Under the pieces are notes generated by a model, which saw nothing but the letters and a program-made list of their open reading frames with translations, did no database searches and was not told where the DNA came from. From assembly GCF_003966225.1 (NCBI RefSeq), contig NZ_RXNU01000006.1, forward strand, positions 186,001-250,000: a DNA stretch of 64,000 bases, given 5' to 3'. The stretch comes from Shewanella canadensis (GTDB taxonomy: Bacteria; Pseudomonadota; Gammaproteobacteria; Enterobacterales; Shewanellaceae). The position numbers were made by a program, and so were the translations under genes. Positions 10,139-20,061 of this stretch are shown in pieces (positions within the stretch are counted from its first letter, which is position 1; the number at the start of each line of letters is the position of its first letter).

Positions 10139-10158
10139 GCAGGCAGCAGACTGCCTGC
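10139..10158 (-). other. Intercistronic hairpin between liuB and liuC
   Basis: GCAGGCAG and CTGCCTGC form a perfect 8-bp stem with a 4-nt loop just downstream of the liuB stop codon on the transcribed strand. No T-run follows, so it is not an ordinary intrinsic terminator. It could protect or process the message between the upstream and downstream parts of the operon; that is inference. Confidence 0.7.
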
Positions 10159-10165
10159 TTCATGA

Positions 10166-11773
10166 TCACATACGGAATACACCGAATTTAGTCTCTTCAA
10201 TCGGTGCATTTAACGCCGCAGAGAGAGCTAAGCCGACGACATCACGGGTTTGCGCCGGGTCGATGATACCGTCATCCCACAGGCGTGCGCTGGCGTGATA
10301 AGGATGGCCTTCCTTGTCATATTGTTTGACTATCGGCTCACGGAACTCTTGCTCCTCCTCGGCCGACCACGAAACCCCTTTACGTGCTAAGCCATCCCTG
10401 CGAACGGTGGCGAGTACCCCTGCGGCTTGCTCACCCCCCATCACAGATATTCTGGCATTGGGCCACATCCACATCATGGTTGGCTCAAATGCTCGTCCGC
10501 ACATGCCATAGTTGCCCGCACCATAACTGCCACCGATGATGACGGTGAATTTAGGCACATTGGCGCAGGACACTGCGGTGACCATCTTGGCACCATGTTT
10601 AGCGATACCCTCATGCTCATACTTCTTGCCCACCATGAATCCCGTGATGTTTTGCAGGAAAAGCAGAGGGATCTTTCGCTGGCAACACAATTCGATGAAG
10701 TGAGCGCCTTTTTGAGCGGACTCGGAGAACAGGATGCCGTTGTTGGCGATGATACCGACGGGGTAGCCATGTATGCGGGCGAAGCCGCAGACTAAAGTGT
10801 TACCGTAGTTGGCCTTAAACTCATCGAAATCAGAATCGTCAACGACGCGCGCGATGACCTCTCTGACATCATAGGGCTTCTTCAGATCGGTACCGACAAT
10901 GCCATACAGCTCATTGATATTGAACTTCGGCGGCTTGACCGGGCTTAATTGTGACAGGATCTCTTTTTGATGATTGAGTCGGGTGACGGCTTTGCGGGCA
11001 AGTTCGAGGGCATGGTCGTCACTGTGCGCCATATGATCGGCTACACCGGAAATTTTAGTGTGGACTTCGGCGCCACCCAGCTCTTCGGCGGTGACCTCTT
11101 CGCCGGTTGCCGCCTTTACCAGTGGTGGACCGGCCAGGAAGATGGTCCCTTGCTCTTTTACGATAATAGACTCATCGGCCATGGCGGGAACATAGGCACC
11201 ACCTGCGGTGCAAAGGCCCATGACGACGGCTATCTGCGGGATCCCTTTGGCTGACATCTGCGCCTGGTTGTAGAAGATACGGCCGAAATGGTCACGGTCC
11301 GGGAAGACTTCATCTTGGCGGGGCAGGTTAGCGCCACCTGAGTCAACGAGGTAGATACAGGGGAGGTGACATCGACTCGCGATCTCTTGTGCTCGCAGGT
11401 GCTTCTTCACCGTGACCGGATAGTAAGTGCCCCCTTTGACAGTGGCATCGTTTGCGATGACCATGCACTCTACACCGCTAACACGTCCGATACCGGCAAT
11501 GATGCCCGCCGATGGCACCACATCTTCATAGAGTTCAAATGCGGCAAACTGTGACAGTTCAAGAAAAGGTGAGCCAGGATCTAATAGCTTTTCGACTCGC
11601 TGACGAGGGAGAAGCTTACCACGGGAGAGATGACGTTCGCGGGCGACGATGCCACCTCCCTGTTCAATCTCGATAAGCTTTAATTTAAGATCTTGAACAA
11701 GGGCCGCCATGTCTTCATGTTTCGCCTTAAATTCATCGCTGCGGGTATTAATTCGACTGCTTAGTTGACTCAC
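10166..11773 (-). CDS. liuB: 3-methylcrotonyl-CoA carboxylase, carboxyltransferase beta subunit
   Basis: Transfers the carboxyl group from biotin of LiuD to 3-methylcrotonyl-CoA. The protein has the two crotonase-like halves of acyl-CoA carboxyltransferases, with [16 protein letters not shown] in the first and [15 protein letters not shown] in the second, and the normal length of 535 residues. I chose GTG at 11773 ([15 protein letters not shown]...) as the start: AAAAGGAT lies eight bases upstream and the resulting N-terminus is the one typical of the family; longer in-frame starts have no ribosome site. Lies 70 bp after liuA. Confidence 0.94.
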   Translation of the reverse strand: MSQLSSRINTRSDEFKAKHEDMAALVQDLKLKLIEIEQGGGIVARERHLSRGKLLPRQRVEKLLDPGSPFLELSQFAAFELYEDVVPSAGIIAGIGRVSGVECMVIANDATVKGGTYYPVTVKKHLRAQEIASRCHLPCIYLVDSGGANLPRQDEVFPDRDHFGRIFYNQAQMSAKGIPQIAVVMGLCTAGGAYVPAMADESIIVKEQGTIFLAGPPLVKAATGEEVTAEELGGAEVHTKISGVADHMAHSDDHALELARKAVTRLNHQKEILSQLSPVKPPKFNINELYGIVGTDLKKPYDVREVIARVVDDSDFDEFKANYGNTLVCGFARIHGYPVGIIANNGILFSESAQKGAHFIELCCQRKIPLLFLQNITGFMVGKKYEHEGIAKHGAKMVTAVSCANVPKFTVIIGGSYGAGNYGMCGRAFEPTMMWMWPNARISVMGGEQAAGVLATVRRDGLARKGVSWSAEEEQEFREPIVKQYDKEGHPYHASARLWDDGIIDPAQTRDVVGLALSAALNAPIEETKFGVFRM

Positions 11774-11843
11774 TATTTCAATCCTTTTTAAGCTGAAATC
11801 CAACACCTTACGGGCTGTTTAATCGCCCGTAAGTGAGATAGTC

Positions 11844-13013
11844 CTATTTAGATTCGTTGAAGAGTTCACGGCCTATCAACATGCGACGAATTTCCGATGT
11901 GCCGGCACCAATCTCATAGAGTTTGGCGTCGCGCAGCAATCGGCCTGTCGCGTAATCGTTGACGTAACCGTTTCCGCCCAGGAGTTGAATGGCGTCGAGT
12001 GCCATCTTAGTGGCGAGCTCGGCCGAATATAAAATGGCACCGGCGGCGTCTTTACGCGTTGTCTCACCGCGATCACAGGATTTTGCCACGTTGTAGATAT
12101 AAGATTTTGCGGCGTTCATGCCGGTGTACATATCGGCCAGTTTGCCTTGTACCAGTTGGAATTGGCCTATGGATTTACCAAACTGCTCACGCTCGTGAAT
12201 GTAGGGGATGACGATATCCATACAGGCGTTCATGATGCCTAACGGACCGCCGGATAGCACTACGCGCTCGTAGTCCAGACCACTCATTAACACTTTAACG
12301 CCGTTATTGAGCCCGCCAAGAATATTCTCTTCGGGGACCTCACAGTCTTCAAAGACGAGTTCGCAAGTGTTAGAGCCGCGCATGCCAAGCTTGTCCAGTT
12401 TTTGTGCTGTGCTGAAGCCTTTGCTGTCGCGTTCGACGATAAAGGCGGTAATGCCATGAGCGCCTTTATCGAGATCCGTTTTTGCGTAGATAACATAGGT
12501 ATGGGCATCGGGGCCGTTAGTGATCCACATCTTGTTGCCATTAAGGATATAGCGGTCACCCTCTTTACGGGCATGTAGTTTCATCGAAACTACATCTGAA
12601 CCGGCATTGGGCTCGCTCATCGCCAGGGCACCAATGTGTTCACCTGTTATTAGCTTTGGGAGGTACTTGGCTTTCTGAGCCGCATTACCGTTGCGGTTGA
12701 TCTGGTTGACGCAAAGGTTAGAGTGCGCTCCATAACTTAAACCAATAGAGGCCGACGCTCGTGAGATCTCCTCCATGGCAACGACGTGGGCAAGGTAGCC
12801 CATATCGGCACCACCATACTCTTCAGAGACGGTGACACCGAGTAGCCCCATATCACCGAGAACCGGCCAAAGTTCATTAGGAAAGGCGTTATCGAGGTCG
12901 GTTTTAGCGGCTAATGGTGCGATTTCATTGGCGGCAAACTGTTGGACTGCATCGCGCAGCATATCGACGTCTTCGCCAAGGCCAAAATTGAGAGATGAGT
13001 AGAGTAGAGTCAT
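11844..13013 (-). CDS. liuA: Isovaleryl-CoA dehydrogenase
   Basis: FAD-dependent acyl-CoA dehydrogenase that oxidises isovaleryl-CoA to 3-methylcrotonyl-CoA. The 389-residue protein has the acyl-CoA dehydrogenase signature ([14 protein letters not shown]) and a discriminating active site: the C-terminal position that carries the catalytic Glu in most family members reads GAGTSEI (Ala), while [11 protein letters not shown] supplies the Glu used by isovaleryl-CoA dehydrogenases. This supports the specificity independently of context. The start has AGGA upstream. First structural gene after liuR, across a 169-bp AT-rich spacer. Confidence 0.96.
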   Translation of the reverse strand: MTLLYSSLNFGLGEDVDMLRDAVQQFAANEIAPLAAKTDLDNAFPNELWPVLGDMGLLGVTVSEEYGGADMGYLAHVVAMEEISRASASIGLSYGAHSNLCVNQINRNGNAAQKAKYLPKLITGEHIGALAMSEPNAGSDVVSMKLHARKEGDRYILNGNKMWITNGPDAHTYVIYAKTDLDKGAHGITAFIVERDSKGFSTAQKLDKLGMRGSNTCELVFEDCEVPEENILGGLNNGVKVLMSGLDYERVVLSGGPLGIMNACMDIVIPYIHEREQFGKSIGQFQLVQGKLADMYTGMNAAKSYIYNVAKSCDRGETTRKDAAGAILYSAELATKMALDAIQLLGGNGYVNDYATGRLLRDAKLYEIGAGTSEIRRMLIGRELFNESK

Positions 13014-13182
13014 TGCTTGTGTCCTATCAATTTTTTAAGGTAATTACGTATTTATTATTTTTATCGTAATGAGTTAGATTTTATTATTAGAATATTTTTC
13101 AGTATTTATTTTTATGGTATTTGTTTAAGTGTTAGTTTTTATGGTATTGATTTTTAAGGTGTTGGTAACACCCAGCAAAGAT

Positions 13183-13581
13183 TTAGCCTTGCTGTTTATC
13201 TAACGCCGCACGACACTGCTGTTCGGCGGAGTTTAGCTCCATCAATACCACCTTGATGTCATCCATCTGCTGTTGCAGTGAAGACTTCTTGTCTTCGACG
13301 AGATCTAACATGGTTTGAAGTTGTGAGCTGCTGTTCTTATCAGCATCGTAAAGTTCAAACAGACGGCGCGTTTCGGCCAGCGAAAATCCCAGACGTTTGC
13401 CTCGCAGGATCAACTTAAGGCGAACTCTGTCCTTCAAGCCGTAGATACGCGTTTGACCACGACGTTTAGGTTTAAGTAACCCCTGATCTTCATAGAAGCG
13501 AATACTCCGAGTCGTAATATCGAACTCTTTAGAGAGGTCGCTAATGGAGTAAGTGGTTTGTGGACTTTGATTCTCGCTCAT
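13183..13581 (-). CDS. liuR: MerR-family regulator LiuR
   Basis: Regulator of branched-chain amino acid catabolism. The N-terminal winged helix of the MerR family is clear (YSISDLSKEFDITTRSIRFYEDQGLL, read in parts), followed by a dimerisation coiled coil ending near residue 125; there is no C-terminal metal-binding cysteine cluster, as expected for LiuR. The ATG at 13581 gives 132 residues; an ATG twelve bases further up is also possible and neither has a strong ribosome site. A TTTACG-N4-GGTAAA operator lies about 45 bp upstream, consistent with autoregulation and control of the operon behind it. Confidence 0.9.
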   Translation of the reverse strand: MSENQSPQTTYSISDLSKEFDITTRSIRFYEDQGLLKPKRRGQTRIYGLKDRVRLKLILRGKRLGFSLAETRRLFELYDADKNSSSQLQTMLDLVEDKKSSLQQQMDDIKVVLMELNSAEQQCRAALDKQQG

Positions 13582-13625
13582 GAATAACACCATAAAATTT
13601 AACTTATCTGAAACGATATATGAAG

Positions 13626-13641
13626 TTTACGTAAAGGTAAA
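13626..13641. promoter_or_regulatory. Candidate LiuR operator upstream of liuR
   Basis: TTTACG-TAAA-GGTAAA, one mismatch from the dyad TTTACG-N4-CGTAAA. The same dyad with the same spacing and no mismatch occurs upstream of ivdA at 27343-27358. LiuR is known in Proteobacteria to control both pathways. Confidence 0.7.
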
Positions 13642-14117
13642 GCTGGGGGCGATAGTTTCTGATTCCATGAGTGTCATATGTTCTGAACATAACAAAGACG
13701 CAGTCCTTTGTTGTTTGGTGGCTGGTTGTTGATTTTTAACTGTTTTTTGTTGGTTTGATTATTCTTTTCAACACTGCGGTTAGACTTTGGTTTAGGTGCC
13801 CTCCCTCCTCGGTCTGTGATGCACGCGACTCACCTATTCTTAAGGTTAATGAGATTGAGCGCTTAGTGTATCTCTGACATCTATTAATAAGTTTGTAGGG
13901 TTAAGTTTTTGTTTTAATTCAATGGCGAGAGCTCCCCCTTATCCCAAGGTCTAATGGGAATGGCTGGTGGGGTTTGCATAATGGAATGATCAACCTCTAT
14001 TAGTATCGACTGATAAAGGAAGTATCGAAGGAAGGGAAAGCTGACAGTGGCGCGCCTTCAGGGATAGTGGGTTAAGCCGATGGCTACCCGACACTGCTGT
14101 TATTGTGGGAGAGCAAA
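13642..14117. other. Intergenic region between liuR and prpE
   Basis: The promoters of liuR (left) and prpE (right) must lie here. Apart from the LiuR operator at its left edge I see no repeats, hairpins or convincing small gene. Confidence 0.5.
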
Positions 14118-16022
14118 ATGAAGACACCGAACTGCGAGTTACACCATCAGCTACATAGCAAGTCATTGGCAGAGCCTGACAGATTCTGGGCCAAGGCGGC
14201 ACAAGAGTTAGACTGGGATCGGAATTGGGATAAGGTGCTCGATGACAGCAAAGCGCCTATGTATTCATGGTTTGCGGGAGCAGAGCTTAATACTTGTTAT
14301 AACGCCGTCGACAGGCATGTGGAAAATGGCCGGGGAGAGCAAGTTGCCATTCAATATGTCAGCCCGGTAACAGAGTCTGAATATGGTATTACCTATAATG
14401 AACTGCTAGCTCAGGTCAGCAGACTTGCCGGATATATGGATTCGATAGGCGTGAAGAAAGGTGACCGCGTTATCATCTATATGCCCATGGTTCCTGAAAC
14501 TGCCTATGCCATGCTGGCCTGTGCTCGTATTGGTGCGATTCACTCAGTGGTTTTTGGCGGCTTTGCAGCCAGTGAACTGGCGACCAGAATCGATGACGCT
14601 AAGCCTAAATTGATCCTGTCGGCCTCGTGTGGCATAGAGCCTTCCGGCGTCGTGCCTTATAAACCTCTTCTCGATGATGCGATAGGGCAATCTAAGCATC
14701 AGGTGGATACCTGTATCATCTTAAACCGTAGTCAATACACGGCAGATCTGGTGACGGGGCGCGATGTGGACTGGCAAAGCGCGGTTGCAAGCGCACCGGA
14801 TATTGCCTGCCAAACCGTTGCGGCAACCGACCCTCTCTATGTCTTGTATACCTCAGGTACGACAGGCCAACCTAAAGGCGTCGTGCGTGACAATGGTGGC
14901 CACGCCGTTGCACTTTCATGGTCAATGAAGCATATCTACGATATTGGAGCAGGTGATGTTTTTTGGGCGGCTTCCGATGTCGGCTGGGTGGTGGGTCATT
15001 CCTATATTGTCTATGGTCCGCTTCTGGTTGGCGCCACAACCGTCCTGTTTGAGGGCAAACCGATCGGTACACCTGATCCCGGTATATTTTGGCGAATAAT
15101 AGAGAAGTATCAGGTGAAGAGTTTCTTTACTGCCCCAACGGCGATACGCGCCATTAAGCGAGATGATCCTGATGGCGATTTTCTTAAGGATGTCGATCTC
15201 AGCTGTCTCAAAACTCTCTTCCTAGCGGGGGAGCGCTGCGATCCCGATACCCTTCATTGGTCCGAGGAGAGACTCAATAAGCCGGTGATCGATCACTGGT
15301 GGCAGACCGAAACAGGCTGGCCGGTTGCGGCTAACTTAATGGGTACGGCACCCGTTGAGGTTAAGGCGGGATCTGTGCCGGGTTATCAGGTTGAGGTGGT
15401 AGACGAAATGGGGGACGTTGTCGAGCCGGGCGCTTCGGGGAATGTGGTGATTAAATTACCTTTACCGCCGGGGACGTTAACGACGCTATGGAATAATGAG
15501 CAGCGTTATCTGGACAGTTATCTCTCTATGTATCCCGGTTACTACCTGACCGGGGACGCCGGTTACATGGATGAGGATGGTTACCTGTATATCATGAGTC
15601 GTATCGATGACATCATCAATGTCGCCGGTCATCGTCTCTCTACCGGGCGATTCGAAGAGGTTCTGTGTCAACATGAGGCCGTGGCCGAAGTGGCGGTGAT
15701 TGGCGTCGATGACAAACTCAAGGGGCAACTGCCTTTGGGATTGGTTGTTCTCAAGAAAGGGGTGACATTGTCCGATGAGGAGCTATACCGTGAGCTGATC
15801 ACCTTGGTTCGGGAACATATAGGTCCTGTCGCATCATTTCGTCTGGTCAGTGCGGTTCAGAAATTACCGAAGACCCGCTCAGGCAAGATTTTAAGAGGAA
15901 CGATGCGAAAGATAGCCGATAACCAGGAATATAAGATGCCTGCTACCATAGAAGATCCGCAAACCTTAGAGTTGGTGCGCAATGCACTCACGCGTATGGG
16001 ATATGCAGATGCCCATGTGTAG
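14118..16022 (+). CDS. prpE: Propionyl-CoA synthetase (acetyl-CoA synthetase family)
   Basis: AMP-forming acyl-CoA ligase activating propionate (or acetate). The protein has the ATP-binding loop YTSGTTGQPKGV, the adenylate-forming core segment DHWWQTETGWP, the hinge region YYLTGDAGYMDEDGY and the C-terminal lysine in PKTRSGKILRGTMRK that is acetylation-controlled in the family. The C-terminus MPATIEDPQTLE resembles PrpE rather than Acs. The ATG at 14118 is preceded by GGGAGAG, giving 634 residues; an upstream in-frame TTG is less likely. It starts 536 bp from liuR in the opposite direction. The link with ivd is metabolic: valine and isoleucine also end in propionyl-CoA. Confidence 0.9.
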   Translation: MKTPNCELHHQLHSKSLAEPDRFWAKAAQELDWDRNWDKVLDDSKAPMYSWFAGAELNTCYNAVDRHVENGRGEQVAIQYVSPVTESEYGITYNELLAQVSRLAGYMDSIGVKKGDRVIIYMPMVPETAYAMLACARIGAIHSVVFGGFAASELATRIDDAKPKLILSASCGIEPSGVVPYKPLLDDAIGQSKHQVDTCIILNRSQYTADLVTGRDVDWQSAVASAPDIACQTVAATDPLYVLYTSGTTGQPKGVVRDNGGHAVALSWSMKHIYDIGAGDVFWAASDVGWVVGHSYIVYGPLLVGATTVLFEGKPIGTPDPGIFWRIIEKYQVKSFFTAPTAIRAIKRDDPDGDFLKDVDLSCLKTLFLAGERCDPDTLHWSEERLNKPVIDHWWQTETGWPVAANLMGTAPVEVKAGSVPGYQVEVVDEMGDVVEPGASGNVVIKLPLPPGTLTTLWNNEQRYLDSYLSMYPGYYLTGDAGYMDEDGYLYIMSRIDDIINVAGHRLSTGRFEEVLCQHEAVAEVAVIGVDDKLKGQLPLGLVVLKKGVTLSDEELYRELITLVREHIGPVASFRLVSAVQKLPKTRSGKILRGTMRKIADNQEYKMPATIEDPQTLELVRNALTRMGYADAHV

Positions 16023-16040
16023 GCAATAATCAAGTCAGTG

Positions 16041-16070
16041 ACGGCTTCCTACAGGAGGCCGTTTTATTTT
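16041..16070. terminator. Terminator between convergent prpE and HD-GYP genes
   Basis: ACGGC-TTCCT and AGGA-GGCCGT form a stem around ACA with one bulge, followed by TTTTATTTT. It starts 18 bp after the prpE stop codon and touches the end of the convergent gene. Confidence 0.7.
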
Positions 16071-17481
16071 ATTCATAGTTTTCCCAGGCATCGTTCAGAT
16101 CTTGTTGGAGCTGCTCAACCATCTTTGTTATCTGGCTACTATCCTGTTCCGGTGACGTTATCTCATCAGAAACTAATCCCGGTAAAAGCCTGCTTGCCCT
16201 TTTTATCATCCATAATAGCTCATACTGCATCGCATCAATCTCCTGAAGCTCAAGGTGTGCACCTTCGAAGTCCTCCTCGGTGAGTCTCTGTAGCCATTGT
16301 ATTATCTCCGGGCTACTCAATCCGGAACGATTAAATGTTCTAAAGATATGATTGCTGGAGTTAATAAATGACCTGCAGCGTTTACCATGGGCACTGGAGC
16401 TCAGTTTCTCATTGAACAGGATTAAACCCTGATATAATTTCTTGAGCTTTATTCTCTGCTCAATGAGTCGTTTCGGAAGGATAGGGAAGTCTTCTCTGTT
16501 AATCAGGTCGGTTACACCCAAGTTTGAGCGATAGATGATATTGTGTATCGCCTGATATGATTCAAACATGAATGTATTTGAGTTTATCTGCAGGTAGGGC
16601 ACGATGTCGGCCATATTTCTACCCAGACGGGAGAACTGACGTGTGCGTATATGGAACAGAATGTCGGCTAAGCCGATGATCTGACCACAATAAGATAGCT
16701 TGTTCTTGAGTAATTCGTTAGGGTAACCGGTTCCATCACAGCGCTCATGATGCTCCATTATTCCTCTGTATACATCCGTATCACAGGCATTGCTCCCCCT
16801 GACAATAGCCCTGCTAATACACATATGATGCTCAATCGCGTGCCATTCATCATCACTATAGTGTCCTTGCTTATTGACTATTTCAGGGTCAATGTGGAGC
16901 AAACCAAGGTCATGAAACAGCCCGGTAAAGAAGACGTTGTGTACTTGTCTCGGAGATAACTCCATCTCTATCGCGATCATGCTACCGAGCCAGCTGCTGA
17001 ATAAGGTTTGTTCAAAAATATCCGGTAGCTGTTCCCTTAAGATAGTCAGCTTTTGGAGTAATATTCTGGGAATTTGTTGAACGGTACACAGGTGCTTGAG
17101 GGTGACTTCAAAATGGTTGTCTTGATGTATCTGGGTCAGGTCCAGATACCTGGAGAGAAATTCATTAAATTGTCTTAACAAGGATTCATTGGTCAGACAA
17201 CCTTTAATACCTATCGAGCTGTCCAGCTCTTTTTGCATCTTGTGACCGACGAGAAAATCTAACACTCTTCGCTCTATATTGGCATCTTTCGGAATGAGTA
17301 ATACGCCAAATTCGTTATAAATTCCCTCGACCGCCACCACAGGCATTTTTTTATTAACTGCAGCCAGATGCTCCATGTAACAGTCGGGTTTACATGGATC
17401 ATAGCTATTGTCTGAATGCGGAATATTTATCAAGGTGGCTAATCCGTCAGCTGGTTCATTATTATTTAATAAATAAAGCAT
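16069..17481 (-). CDS. HD-GYP domain protein, putative cyclic-di-GMP phosphodiesterase
   Basis: Probably hydrolyses or senses cyclic-di-GMP in the cytoplasm. The 470-residue protein has an N-terminal segment of unknown fold (about 1-125), then the HD-GYP domain at about 155-330: HD at 190-191 (FHDLGLL), EHH near 217-219, and HHERCDGTGYP at 244-254, so the metal-binding residues and the GYP triad are present. One oddity is that the usual HDxGK lysine is replaced by Leu. The C-terminal 130 residues are helical. No membrane segments are visible. It is divergent from the outer-membrane-like gene at 17.6 kb, sharing a 105-bp promoter region. Confidence 0.88.
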   Translation of the reverse strand: MLYLLNNNEPADGLATLINIPHSDNSYDPCKPDCYMEHLAAVNKKMPVVAVEGIYNEFGVLLIPKDANIERRVLDFLVGHKMQKELDSSIGIKGCLTNESLLRQFNEFLSRYLDLTQIHQDNHFEVTLKHLCTVQQIPRILLQKLTILREQLPDIFEQTLFSSWLGSMIAIEMELSPRQVHNVFFTGLFHDLGLLHIDPEIVNKQGHYSDDEWHAIEHHMCISRAIVRGSNACDTDVYRGIMEHHERCDGTGYPNELLKNKLSYCGQIIGLADILFHIRTRQFSRLGRNMADIVPYLQINSNTFMFESYQAIHNIIYRSNLGVTDLINREDFPILPKRLIEQRIKLKKLYQGLILFNEKLSSSAHGKRCRSFINSSNHIFRTFNRSGLSSPEIIQWLQRLTEEDFEGAHLELQEIDAMQYELLWMIKRASRLLPGLVSDEITSPEQDSSQITKMVEQLQQDLNDAWENYE

Positions 17482-17586
17482 AGTCCAATTTTTCAGCCGT
17501 GTGTGGCTGTTAAGTGTTGGGGTGAGTGTTTAAGCTAAGGTATGGTTTTTGCTATGATTTGAGGTGGTAGATGTTAGTATCTATCA

Positions 17587-18561
17587 ATGCCGTATTGGAC
17601 GAATGGAATTCAGTTGTATCTGAAGATTGCTGTTTTACTCACTTGTATATTTGTCGCTTCAGTGTCAGCCGAAGAGGATGAACCGACGCCTCCTGCCGAG
17701 CCCATTGAAGATCCCTGTTTCAGAGAGTCCTCTGAAGACGCTGCGCTGGATCAAGCCTTCGATTACCTCAATACCAAATTCTGTCAACCGGCAATTTGGT
17801 TCGATAGCTTCTTTAAGGATGACCGCATCGAAGATGATGCGCGAGCCGGCACCATCATACGTTGGTACAATGACTTTTCTTACTACGAGAAAGAGGGCTT
17901 TAAATACAGGGCCAATTTAAATGCACGCCTGAACCTCCCCGGGGTGAATGAAAGGTTGAAGTTTATTTTTGATTCGACGGGAGAAGATGACCCATTTTCC
18001 TTCTTAAAGGGACCAGACGACAAGAGTGAGCGGGATGTCGGTTTACGCTATGACTGGTATGCGAAAGGTAGGGTCAGTTTTAATATCAAGGCCAATTTAA
18101 AACCAAAATTGGAGGCTCGCTGGCGTTACACCTATCCGATTTCAGAGAGTACGACTACGCGTCTGACTCAAAAGGTTTATCAAGAGAAAAAAGTTACGGG
18201 TGAGTCTACCGAGTTGGATATCGAGCATGCGTTTAATCAAACGTATCTGCTGCGTTGGACGGCGGCTGCCAGTTTTGAAAATGATCTCGATGTCTGGGAG
18301 CTGGGCACGAGTCTCCAGCTGTATCAATACATCAGCAATTCACAGGCGATTAGCTATCGCGCCAGTATTTATGGTGTCGATGAGCCGTATCATTATATCA
18401 GTAATGCCAATATCGGCCTGACCTATCGGCAAAACTTTGCCCGTGAATGGCTTTTCTTTCAGATCACTCCGGAATATAACTGGAGTAAAGAGGTCGATAG
18501 CGAGCGCCTCAATCAAGCCATCATTACCTTTACGATAGAGATCCTGTTCCAGAACATTTAG
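17587..18561 (+). CDS. Putative outer-membrane beta-barrel protein of unknown function
   Basis: I do not recognise a named family. The protein has a signal peptide (hydrophobic about 11-27, cleavage after VSA), an acidic, Pro-rich mature N-terminus, two cysteines (CFRES and FCQPA) that may pair, and then many alternating beta-strands with aromatic girdle residues (for example RANLNARLNL, YDWYAKGRVSFNIKANL, YQYISNSQAISYRASIYG), ending in a strand (FTIEILFQNI) as in outer-membrane barrels. The 324 residues would suit about 12-14 strands. Possible role: outer-membrane protein produced with the divergent HD-GYP gene; no functional evidence. Confidence 0.75.
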   Translation: MPYWTNGIQLYLKIAVLLTCIFVASVSAEEDEPTPPAEPIEDPCFRESSEDAALDQAFDYLNTKFCQPAIWFDSFFKDDRIEDDARAGTIIRWYNDFSYYEKEGFKYRANLNARLNLPGVNERLKFIFDSTGEDDPFSFLKGPDDKSERDVGLRYDWYAKGRVSFNIKANLKPKLEARWRYTYPISESTTTRLTQKVYQEKKVTGESTELDIEHAFNQTYLLRWTAAASFENDLDVWELGTSLQLYQYISNSQAISYRASIYGVDEPYHYISNANIGLTYRQNFAREWLFFQITPEYNWSKEVDSERLNQAIITFTIEILFQNI

Positions 18562-18682
18562 TTTGTCGATGCAAAATTTGTTGAGATAAGGTTTGTCTGA
18601 GATGAGGGAAGATAGAGTCGAATATGTGTTGAAAGTTCGTTGAAAGAGAGTCGATTTTAATGAAGAGTGGAATATAAGATAA

Positions 18683-18725
18683 ACACCATGGAATATTATC
18701 CCATGGTGTCTGAAAGTATTTTTTG
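18683..18725. terminator. Hairpin terminator between convergent 18.5 kb gene and menA
   Basis: ACACCATGG and CCATGGTGT form a 9-bp perfect stem with a 9-nt loop, followed after a short gap by a T-rich run (ATTTTTTGTTTT) on the plus strand. Confidence 0.6.
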
Positions 18726-18767
18726 TTTTAAAGCGATATAAGGCCTATTGGCTTGATGGCTTTAACA

Positions 18768-19640
18768 TCACACGAATACCAATCCGATACTGAACAGTCC
18801 GCTGAATATCATGGTGAGTTTGGCCGTGTTGCCGAGGAGCGGGTTTAAGGCTTCACCGGAAGTATGACTAAACTCACTGTTTAATTTACGGGCAATAATG
18901 AGTGAAACTCCCGCCAGTAAGACGGGTAATCCCGGCAAGAAACCGAGAATAAAACCACCTATGATGAGGGCGAAAGGCAGGAATACCAAGGCTTGGTAGA
19001 GCAGCCTGGCTTGTCCCTCTCCGATATGTGCGGCCAGTGTATGTTTACCCGCCTTGATATCAGTTTGCATATCTCGGGTATTGTTGACCAGCATAATAGC
19101 CGCATTAAGAAAGCCTATGGCGCTGCCTAAAATCCAGGCTGCCGTGCTGGTGTCACCCGCTTGCAGGTAATAACTTCCGACAACAGCAACCAGACCGAAA
19201 AAGATAAAAGCGGCGACCTCTCCCAACCCATGTGAGGCCAGAGGGTAGGGCCCTCCACTGTAGCCGAGCGCACCTAATATGGACGCCGCCGCCAGAAAGG
19301 CGATGGGCCAGCCACCGTGATAAATAAGATATGAGCCAACTAAAAGTGCTAATGCGAGACTGATGAATATGGCATTCCTGACTTTATTAGGGGCGAGCAA
19401 CCCGCCTTGGGTGACTCTCACCGGGCCTATTCGCTCCTCAGTGTCTATCCCACTTTTAAAGTCGAAGTAGTCGTTTGCCAGATTCACGGCTATCTGCAAT
19501 AAGATGGCACAAAGCATCGAAGTACAGGCTATGAGCCAGGTGAACTGTTCCGATTGAAGGGCTAGAATATTTCCCACCAAGAGCGGGCCAATTGCCGCCG
19601 GCAGTGTACGAGGCCTAATGGCCAAAATCCAAGGGTTCAT
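18768..19640 (-). CDS. menA: 1,4-dihydroxy-2-naphthoate polyprenyltransferase
   Basis: Integral inner-membrane prenyltransferase that attaches the polyprenyl tail in menaquinone synthesis; menaquinone is the main quinone for anaerobic respiration in Shewanella-like bacteria. The UbiA-family Asp-rich motifs are present: NLANDYFDFKSGIDTEER and the second motif NNTRDMQTDIKAGKHTLA. About eight or nine hydrophobic helices are visible over 290 residues. The start ATG lacks a strong ribosome site. Transcribed away from the SDR at 20.1 kb over a 421-bp region. Confidence 0.94.
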   Translation of the reverse strand: MNPWILAIRPRTLPAAIGPLLVGNILALQSEQFTWLIACTSMLCAILLQIAVNLANDYFDFKSGIDTEERIGPVRVTQGGLLAPNKVRNAIFISLALALLVGSYLIYHGGWPIAFLAAASILGALGYSGGPYPLASHGLGEVAAFIFFGLVAVVGSYYLQAGDTSTAAWILGSAIGFLNAAIMLVNNTRDMQTDIKAGKHTLAAHIGEGQARLLYQALVFLPFALIIGGFILGFLPGLPVLLAGVSLIIARKLNSEFSHTSGEALNPLLGNTAKLTMIFSGLFSIGLVFV

Positions 19641-20061
19641 TGTTTTAATCGTTTTTATAAAGGGAGTGAACAGCAGTTCTGGTGAAGTCTACTGAATGTT
19701 AATCAGCACATGATAACAAGTTTATCAGCTTCAATGAAGTGACCCATTTTGATGCGTGTCTCTTTGAAGACAAATTATTCAATTTTTAACTATCTCAATT
19801 TCAATTTTTGACTATCTGAAATTGAATTTTTAACAATCCTAAACTGTATGCAATTCTGTTATCTGGCTCAAAGAAAATAGCCTGTGGATGTGCTTTTATA
19901 GCTGTCTGAAGGGAATATTTATTGATGGGAGGAGAGATAAATACCCCTTTTAAGAACATATGTATGCTCTGGCTCTTTATTAAATGACGTTGTATTGGTA
20001 ATTGAACTGTTTGTGAGCATGTATCGAATCATTTGAGGCTATTCATTGAGGAAGAGTATCG
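19641..20061. other. Divergent intergenic region with 21-22 bp phased repeats
   Basis: No gene is visible. Three imperfect direct repeats of the form TSAATTTTTRACWATCY begin at 19780, 19801 and 19823, that is with a spacing of 21-22 bp, two helical turns. The region must contain the promoters of menA and the SDR gene. Confidence 0.65.
19780..19839. repeat. Three phased imperfect direct repeats
   Basis: TCAATTTTTAACTATCT (19780), TCAATTTTTGACTATCT (19801) and TGAATTTTTAACAATCC (19823). A-tract periodicity could bend DNA or bind a regulator cooperatively. Confidence 0.75.

Noticed and set aside
18776..18790. ATACCAATCCGATAC at the end of menA as another palindrome copy
   Set aside because: It lies inside the coding end of menA and its right arm does not match, so a chance similarity is likely.
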